A stretch of 64,000 nt of DNA from Hydractinia symbiolongicarpus (Eukaryota; Cnidaria; Hydrozoa; Anthoathecata; Hydractiniidae). Both the position numbers and the translations under genes were made by a program. The DNA lies in contig NC_079883.1 of the NCBI RefSeq assembly GCF_029227915.1, positions 19,966,001 to 20,030,000 of the forward strand, written 5' to 3'. A model generated the notes under the pieces. It was not told where the DNA came from. It did not search any database and was given only the letters and a program-made list of their open reading frames with translations. The first letter of the stretch is position 1. Each line of letters starts with the position of its first letter. This document shows positions 59,101 to 64,000 of this stretch, piece after piece.

Positions 59101-59121
59101 AGGAAAGTGAAAAAGACTTAA
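38194..59121 (+). CDS. CEBPZ: CEBPZ / Noc1 / Mak21 homologue, 31 coding exons
   Basis: Nucleolar factor for 60S ribosomal subunit assembly (yeast Mak21/Noc1), also named CCAAT-binding factor in vertebrates. Exons: 38194-38376, 44826-44918, 45190-45429, 45513-45621, 45745-45845, 46042-46129, 47599-47663, 48131-48259, 48667-48712, 48791-48834, 48990-49074, 49219-49303, 49376-49472, 49553-49658, 50104-50183, 50341-50375, 50455-50533, 50608-50670, 54983-55063, 55271-55318, 55480-55776, 55858-55910, 56018-56087, 56534-56705, 56917-56956, 57020-57102, 57181-57225, 57389-57447, 57520-57587, 58065-58104, 58936-59121. Phases all fit: 2,970 nt, 989 aa (human about 1,054). Landmarks: basic N-terminus, FTLEEVLSFGG, LVNKLGDPDKK, YYAICFLNQIALSH, SGLLTGVNRAFPYAQ, GDPLQDFTMIRFLDRFMYRN (CBF/NOC domain), long acidic stretches, basic C-terminus RRKVKKT. 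No breaks seen. The exon 10 donor (CAA/GTATTAG) was chosen by family alignment. Confidence 0.95.
38377..38640. other. Start of CEBPZ intron 1 with a TAGCTAGC-rich palindrome
   Basis: TAGCTAGCTGCTATATAG (38548-38565) is mirrored exactly at 38567-38584, and a second overlapping imperfect palindrome runs to about 38618. The stretch can fold into alternative hairpins. No coding potential. Confidence 0.7.
38697..38757 (+). repeat. 61 bp dispersed repeat, copy 1 (copy 2 at 41649-41709)
   Basis: CCCGAAACGTC is followed by about 50 bp including TCATGTTCAAGAAATGATAA and CACAGTAATAT. It recurs at 41649-41709 with five or so differences, in the same orientation. The two copies flank the LINE fragment 39249-40180 and a further 1.4 kb. 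Confidence 0.75.
39249..40180 (-). pseudogene. C-terminal fragment of a LINE reverse transcriptase
   Basis: Minus-strand pieces in several frames: FAKDTPLSKKVKDL and TIYNWSKENNMSFNDKKFEL (about 40030-40150; the YADD motif region is degraded), KILEVIDYGVLKNKVKL, RERYQIIYIWKILENQAPNF and FKIHLDKFLIHVSDEPSLAG. This ladder is the usual end of Jockey/CR1-type RT proteins in cnidarians. Frameshifts and stops make it dead. It lies in CEBPZ intron 1. Confidence 0.75.
40181..42484. other. CEBPZ intron 1 spacer with pyrimidine-rich stretch
   Basis: 40195-40350 is rich in degenerate AACCTAACC and ACCTACCA units, low complexity rather than a clean telomeric array. The 71-codon plus-strand frame at 40583-40798 is not recognised. 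Copy 2 of the 61 bp repeat lies at 41649-41709. Confidence 0.4.
42485..43000 (-). pseudogene. N-terminal RT fragment of a LINE
   Basis: On the minus strand, LIKLINLFFVTGLFHSDWK then NYHPIPVIPAISKLIEK (domain 0-1 region) are followed, after a gap, by MSRAFDTISGSRLIMNLELY, matching the LSKAFDTV motif A of Jockey/CR1-type LINEs. Breaks are present. Strand and order fit the 39249-40180 fragment, with the central part missing, so both may stem from one insertion. Confidence 0.7.
43001..44825. other. 3' part of CEBPZ intron 1, nothing recognised
   Basis: AT-rich; short open frames without family resemblance. It ends at the intron 1 acceptor before 44826. Confidence 0.4.
46130..47598. other. CEBPZ intron 6, no gene
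   Basis: Open frames at 46620-47022 are AT-rich and hydrophobic with no motif; not called. No transposon ends were seen. Confidence 0.4.
51468..52250 (-). pseudogene. Unrecognised minus-strand coding remnant inside intron 18
   Basis: A 97-codon frame (51468-51761) contains TGYVPELLDVFRTGLTYRV and YPARLEVFYSFIQKRVVKLK and looks like real protein rather than chance. Upstream (52060-52250) minus-strand pieces read FKRLTELDVDLCFQQY and KNAAKIIRLQSPKLH, with stops between. No family could be named. Position suggests it belongs to the surrounding candidate transposon. Confidence 0.4.
52582..52773 (-). other. Second possible coding remnant in intron 18
   Basis: A 63-codon basic frame beginning MKSKFSKQSKRYATNKIKGA. 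It may belong with the remnant at 51468-52250. Low confidence. Confidence 0.2.
58255..58620 (+). repeat. Imperfect tandem duplication in the last CEBPZ intron
   Basis: A unit containing AAACAAACGCATTCTGAATTA (about 58280) and GTTTTAGAGTTTTGA (about 58421) recurs about 230 bp later (about 58520 and 58599) with diverged spacers. Confidence 0.6.
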
Positions 59122-59247
59122 TATTATGTTTTTTAATGAGGAATATATTATGCACTGAATACATTGTGTTTTGATTATTGAGAGATGAAAGCCCACAATC
59201 AGTCTGTGGATTTTTTACAATGTATGCGGTATACATCTCGATTTGTA

Positions 59248-59253
59248 AATAAA
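59248..59253 (+). terminator. CEBPZ polyadenylation signal
   Basis: AATAAA 127 bp after the CEBPZ stop codon, followed by T-rich sequence. Confidence 0.6.
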
Positions 59254-59435
59254 GTATTTTTCAATTTAAATGGTGCGTCACATTTCAAGTAATTTGATAT
59301 ATATGTTATGTTGCAGGCTATGCTGAACCGTATTCCTCTTTTTAGCCCTCCTGCTTTATTTTACCGTCCTTGGAGACTTAAAAACTTATTTATTCCACTT
59401 GCCCCTCCCCACCTTAAGAAATGCGAACAGACCCG

Positions 59436-59693
59436 ATGATAGTGAAATCATGTTCATCAATTATGATGCTTGTAATGGTTTGCTTCGTCGTCCATGGTGC
59501 ATCAGGCGATGTAGATGACAACGCGGATCCGTTTGATGTTACAGACAATGAACAAATAAAAATGTTTAAAATTATCATTTATTTAGCTTCCTCCCTCCAT
59601 TTAGGCTCCACCCCCACCACCACCCTAAAAGGAATTATGGTATGCATTTTATGTATGTTAAACAGCAAAGTAAAAATGTACTGTGAAGAATAG
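59436..59693 (+). CDS. Possible first exon of a secreted protein
   Basis: ATG 59436 opens MIVKSCSSIMMLVMVCFVVH, a convincing signal peptide core, with likely cleavage after GASG, followed by acidic DVDDNADPFDVTDNEQ. After about residue 45 the sequence loses coding character, so the true exon may end earlier, or at a GTATGC donor near 59639. No downstream exon was identified before the P-like element begins. Confidence 0.3.
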   Translation: MIVKSCSSIMMLVMVCFVVHGASGDVDDNADPFDVTDNEQIKMFKIIIYLASSLHLGSTPTTTLKGIMVCILCMLNSKVKMYCEE

Positions 59694-60574
59694 TTATCCA
59701 CAAAAAAACTGCCTCAAAAACGTTTTGAAATATTTTGAACCCTTTGTAATTAAATATTTACAATAACAATTCTAATCATTATTTTTTTTAGTAAATTAAC
59801 AAACATGGCTCTGTGTTGTGACCAAGTTAGGAGAATTTATTAGTAACTCGTCATGGTCTTCGTCGCCGGTAACTTTGATCGTAAGCGTCAGCATCTTATT
59901 CGCCGTTCTCGTCGGCATCTTCGTCGTCGACGTTTCCTTCATGAGTCTCAACGCCGTCATTTTTCTTCTTTCAAATTCCGCACGAGAGTATAAATGCCAT
60001 AAACAACATGGTACATCTTATCTTACAAAGCGTCTTAATCTTCCTCAAAGTAGGTATCTTTACAACGACTGCATTTTCCGCTAGAACAGAAAAAGCTCGA
60101 AAAGCTTTTTCAACAAACATGCGCAATGAAGTAAAATGACAGCTTACTTGACGTCAAATTATGCTCCCGAGTTTTTCTCAAAAAGTTGAACTTCGAGTTT
60201 TTCAGCGCGTATTTCTTCTCTCGAGCTTTTCAGCCAATAAAATTCAAGGAAATGTAAACAATAAAATACTGAACGTGAAAATAAGGTTAATTATAAGCAA
60301 ATTTTTAATTCTTTTATTTGGTAACTAGTCGATAAGGCCCGTGAAAAATACACTTAAGCAGAAGGACAATGGAAAACTAGGTTGTTTTAGATGTTTTGCT
60401 GACGTCAGCAGTGCATATACAAAAAAGAATGGCGAAATTTTAAAAGTTTTAGGTGCATTGTAATGGATTCATTAATTTAATATAAGAGATTGACGTTGAA
60501 TTAGTGTTATTGACGTCGCTAAAGTACGAAGTAAATGAACATTCAGTAAAACATTCGTATTCAATTTAAGTTTT

Positions 60575-61200
60575 TTGGTGAGTTCTTTAAAGTTATTTCC
60601 TGGGTATCAACCAAAATCATCTGGTAGTTGTCTAGATAATATTGTACCAAAAATTTTTACCGTACCACCATCTTTATCTTCACCATTGTCACAAACAAAG
60701 TATCATCGCCCAACTAATTGTGTTTTGCTAAGTCCAAACGAAAAAGAAAAATGTTCGGAATGTGTATCAGTTTACAATGACATCAGATATGACGAGAAAA
60801 GTAGTAGCGGTCTCTTCATTTTACCAAGTCGCAGGCGTTTACGTGTCTACAAAATTTATATCCGGCCCTGTAAAGAAAATTGCAAACATTTTTCTTAAAA
60901 TTTTAACCCAATATGAAATTATTCTCATGGATGAGATGAAAATTTAGTGTGGGACAAGCACACTGGGGATGTGATTGGTTTTGTGGATCTTGGCGACACA
61001 AAATTGAACAATACCGTACCATAAAGCCTGATGAAATAGCAATTTTGTCCAATTATTATCCATTATTTTGGAAAGCAGTGGGTATTTTGGATAATGATGT
61101 TAAAATAAAAGCTGTCGGTGTGACCAGTGATGTCCCTCACCTAACCGAACCATGTATCGCATGCACAAACAAATGACACTTGTTAAAGAAGATATGATGT
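60575..61200 (+). pseudogene. P-element/THAP9-like transposase, broken
   Basis: Plus-strand frames include EKCSECVSVYNDIRY, TQYEIILMDEMKI and, across a frameshift, WDKHTGDVIGFVDLGDTK, then FPLFWKAVGIL-like and KAVGVTSD pieces and NRTMYRMHKQ. The order LVDEMKI / HTGEVIGFVDLG / PLFWKAV / VTSDGA is that of the P-element transposase catalytic core, with the D of DEMKI visible. A segment between VDLGDTK and the PLFWKAV part appears deleted. Confidence 0.75.
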
Positions 61201-61236
61201 CGATGTTAAATATCGAATAATGACGGAAGAGAAACG

Positions 61237-62222
61237 TTTTGGACTCCCTATAACTCGAACAGCCACGGGGAATCGGAAACCGTTCGAGTTATAGAGAGGT
61301 TCGGGTAATAGAGAGTTGGGAGTTTTTTCAAGTTTTTGTATAAAATTTGTATATATGGCCAATTAAGTGTGATTTTTTCTCCCTTTTATGGAATAGGAAC
61401 GAAATCTTTCTTTGTACAGCATATAATCTCTACCTTGTAGGCTAAGAACGAACCGAAAAGATAAAAAATATTTTATCTCAATGACTTATTCTTGGGAAGA
61501 AAAGAAATCCGAAATGAGAGTTTTTTTGTATGAAGGACATCTTTTTCAACAGTTTGATTTAAGTCCTTTCAGTGATCTCGTCTTCAAGAACACTTATAGC
61601 TTTCAGCACTTCGTTCGTTGGTTTGGTTGCTATATCTTCATATTCTTCGTAGTTTTTTCCTTCATCCTCTTCGTTTTCTTCTAGGGTTCCAGTTACTTCA
61701 ACAATTATATCAGCAGTTGTTAGTCTGCCATGCGATGTGGTTACTTCGTTGTCGAAATCAATTTAGGTACACCGGGCAGCAACATCTTTTGGAGCAGTTC
61801 CTTTCTCCAACTCCTTTAACGCTTTGTATTTTATTTTGCAGGACTTGTTTTCTGCTTTACGTTATGTCCTAGCAACAGACGCTATGATTATAAAACTTCA
61901 ATACCAAAGAATCGTGTTTACGTTTTGTTCGAATGACAGTCGCAGACACATGTAGATATGAAACATTCGAATCAGTTAAGACTCTTCTTACGTTTAAAGA
62001 GCCAAAACAATGCCAAAAAACTGCTTGTGTCATATAAAGTTCTAGATACATGTTGCGACGTTCAAGTTATAGAGAAGAAATACCCGAAAAGACCAAAAAG
62101 ATTCGAGTTATAGGGGTTAGAGAGTCTTTTATTTATTAGTAAATTCCCACCGTGCCAGCGAAATCGTTCGAGTTAAAGGAGAGATTCAAGTTATAGGAGT
62201 TCGAGTTATAGAGAGTCCACTG
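61237..62222 (-). mobile_element. Tigger/pogo-like transposon nested in the P-like element
   Basis: Left end GGACTCCCTATAACTCGAAC and right end (inverted) CAGTGGACTCTCTATAACTCG are the pogo/Tigger type of terminal repeat, with extra internal copies of GTTCGAGTTATAGAGA at both ends. A TA follows the right end. Total length is about 986 bp, so it is a deletion derivative. Confidence 0.7.
61490..61870 (-). pseudogene. C-terminal piece of a Tigger/pogo transposase
   Basis: The minus strand reads FDNEVTTSHGRLTTADIIVE, a run of E and D residues (LEENEEDEGKNYEEYED), then NEVLKAISVLEDEI, the usual C-terminal tail of Tigger transposases. A stop precedes it. The DDE catalytic domain is missing. Confidence 0.6.
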
Positions 62223-62864
62223 TATTTATTTTATTTATAGTCTCTCGCAGTTTAAAGTGTTTTAACCTGAAATGAAATTATTATCAGGAATTGACACGAA
62301 ATTAAAAAGCTACATACAAATATCATAGTTACTTATCCACAATAATTATCTGTTTACTTCAGTTTTTACATATTGAAATAAAAGTTTGTCTGCCGAAATT
62401 AACATCTTTTTTAAGTGTTTGCTACAAAAATAACCGTTCAATTCAGAAACTCTGTACATCAATGATCTTTTTCCAGTGAAGTAGATATTTTTTAATGTCG
62501 GTACATGGTGGTCTTACCTTCATTGTTTTGGCGGTAATAGATGTAAATCCATTTTGTCTTTAATTAAAGAAGTGATCAAGTGCTCCAACAAATTCATAGC
62601 TACTTCTTTTTTAAATTTTTCATTAGTTATGTTCTTTCTCATCTTTTCAACATTTCCCTTGAACTGAAAATTTGTATTGCGAATTGCACCATACTATTCA
62701 TTAGCTTTGTCAAGAGAAACAATATACCATTTAAATTCAATACGGGTCTTTTCGGAATAACACTCTCCTTGGTTAGCTTGCGTTACTTGCTTTATAAACT
62801 TTTTGAACTATAAAGGATGTAACTGCTCTTTAAGAGTTTCTTATGGTTTTACACGTGGATAAAT

Positions 62865-63035
62865 AAAAGCAGTGTTGTGCTTCGTATTTTGTGCCTAGTC
62901 AAACCACGTTGACTCTTGCATACTTTTTCACAGATGTCATAGGGATATTTGGAAGCAGGAACAGCATTATTTATCTCCTTAAGTATTCTACGAACTTCTG
63001 AATTAAATGTGTCTTGATAAATTTAACAGCCATTT
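62865..63035 (-). pseudogene. Remnant with a C2H2-like zinc finger
   Basis: The minus strand reads YQDTFNSEVRRILKEINNAV and then ICEKVCKSQRGLTRHKIRST, a degenerate C2H2 finger in which one cysteine appears lost. Such fingers occur in transposon-associated proteins of cnidarians. It lies within the right part of the P-like element but on the opposite strand. Confidence 0.4.
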
Positions 63036-63149
63036 TATTCTGAAAATTTTTTTTTAAGTGGGAAATTGATTTTTATTAAATTTAAACTTGAGAGTAAAAG
63101 CTCTCGAGCTTTTTCGCTGAGCTGGAAATGCGGTCGTAGTGAAACCTAC

Positions 63150-64000
63150 GCAACATTTGTTTTTGTAACCTTGCGGGGTTTTTTGTTTTTTACATTGTTA
63201 CTTTTTTTCTAGAACAGCTGCTTTAAGTAGTGATCTCAAAGCTCATGTTGGAATAATGTTTATACATTAATACAACATAAAAGTGGAAAACATTATAAGA
63301 CTAAAGCCCCTATAAAGCCCCTAATGAAGGAGAGTGTGAATAGAATGCCACGCCTGGCTTACTTTCTAGGAAAGTCTCACGGAGAAGAGCCTTCCTGACA
63401 ATAGTATATAAAAGAATTCTATATTTAGAAACTTTATCGCCTATCTCTCCTAAACTTTGAGATCGTCTTGTCGGCCCGAGAAAAAACTAAATCGACTTTG
63501 TTTAGAAACGACACGATGTTCGTAATCACACTACCCTGCAAACACAGTTGCTATGCGAAGGTTTTGTCACGTTTTTCTTGAATTTAACTCATGTTGATAT
63601 GTCATTATATTTTATGACAACAATAGTGACTAGGGAGTGAATAAACACAGATTTATTTTTTAAAAACATTCTTGAGTATTTTTTCGTGTTTCTTCGGATT
63701 GTTGAAGTCGTACACCCATCGTCAGTGTTTCAACAATCAGTAGTTGATCAGTAGATGATTAGTGAATCACAGCCTACGTTAATTTTCGTTACTTATCGTT
63801 AGAAGAAATTCATCTCTAATGTTTTATTCGACAGAAGAACAAAGGTACGACCATCAGTAGAAGATAAAGTTAGTTCTGAGGATGTTAACCCCATCGTCTG
63901 AACAGCAAGAATCCTCCTAATGCTGATCCACAATGGTTAAACGCTTAAGTGGTTTATTCCAGTGTTGTTTTAGCGTTCAGTTTTGTTTATTGTGTAAGGG
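63150..64000. other. Right flank, nothing recognised
   Basis: No long open frame. GTATATAAAAG near 63401 resembles a TATA box, but no start of a gene can be shown within the window. Confidence 0.3.

Larger units (their letters stand above)
60050..63149 (+). mobile_element. P-element/THAP9-like DNA transposon remnant
   Basis: Left end (60050-60105) and right end (63095-63149, inverted) share GTAGGT, ACGACYGCATTT and AAAAAGCTCGA in the same order. Inside is a broken P-type transposase (60575-61200). The 986 bp Tigger-like insertion at 61237 splits the element. Borders are approximate; an 8 bp target duplication, as expected for P elements, was not verified. Confidence 0.55.

Overview
The window is a gene-poor, AT-rich, repeat-laden piece of an animal genome. 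Two host genes can be reconstructed exon by exon: a minus-strand Rab11 GTPase (6 coding exons, 574-12991, 216 aa) and a plus-strand CEBPZ/Noc1/Mak21 ribosome-biogenesis factor (31 coding exons, 38194-59121, 989 aa). All splice phases close and both proteins have the length and motif order of their families. The invaders (Polinton-like DNA virus relative, DIRS-type and Penelope-type retroelements, LINE fragments, P- and Tigger-like DNA transposons) and several protein families in the Polinton resemble what is common in cnidarian genomes. A cnidarian, perhaps a hydrozoan, is my best guess, but it is an inference.

Layout. 1-13.3 kb: Rab11. Its introns hold a 6 x 110 bp array, a LINE 3' fragment, a 2.4 kb terminal-inverted-repeat element containing a 128 bp array, and a perfect 41 bp fold-back repeat. 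13.9-18.0 kb: decayed DIRS-type retroelement on the minus strand (gag, RT with YLDD, RNase H, tyrosine recombinase) with inverted end repeats. 18.4-19.95 kb: decayed Penelope-like element with a hammerhead-like remnant behind it. 20-26.9 kb: no recognisable gene; a 96 bp array and a tRNA-like fragment.

26929-36795 is the most interesting part: a 9.87 kb Polinton/Maverick-like element with about 305 bp terminal inverted repeats, AG...CT ends and a TTCACTA duplication at the target. It encodes a candidate major capsid protein, an A32-like packaging ATPase, an HNH nuclease with zinc-knuckle repeats, several conserved virion-like proteins, and what looks like only the N-terminal part of the protein-primed DNA polymerase. 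No polymerase core, integrase or protease was found. Some short genes are intact and most long ones carry stops or frameshifts, so it is a decayed, internally deleted, non-autonomous copy. Two hairpins with the same geometry (11 bp arms, 10 nt loop) sit between convergent gene pairs, and one short gene appears to be spliced.

37.3-38.0 kb: a 30 bp minisatellite just upstream of CEBPZ. 38.2-59.1 kb: CEBPZ, whose first intron holds LINE fragments and whose intron 18 holds a CACTA-like candidate element. 60.05-63.15 kb: a P-element/THAP9-like transposon interrupted by a nested Tigger/pogo-like element. 63.2-64 kb: nothing recognised.
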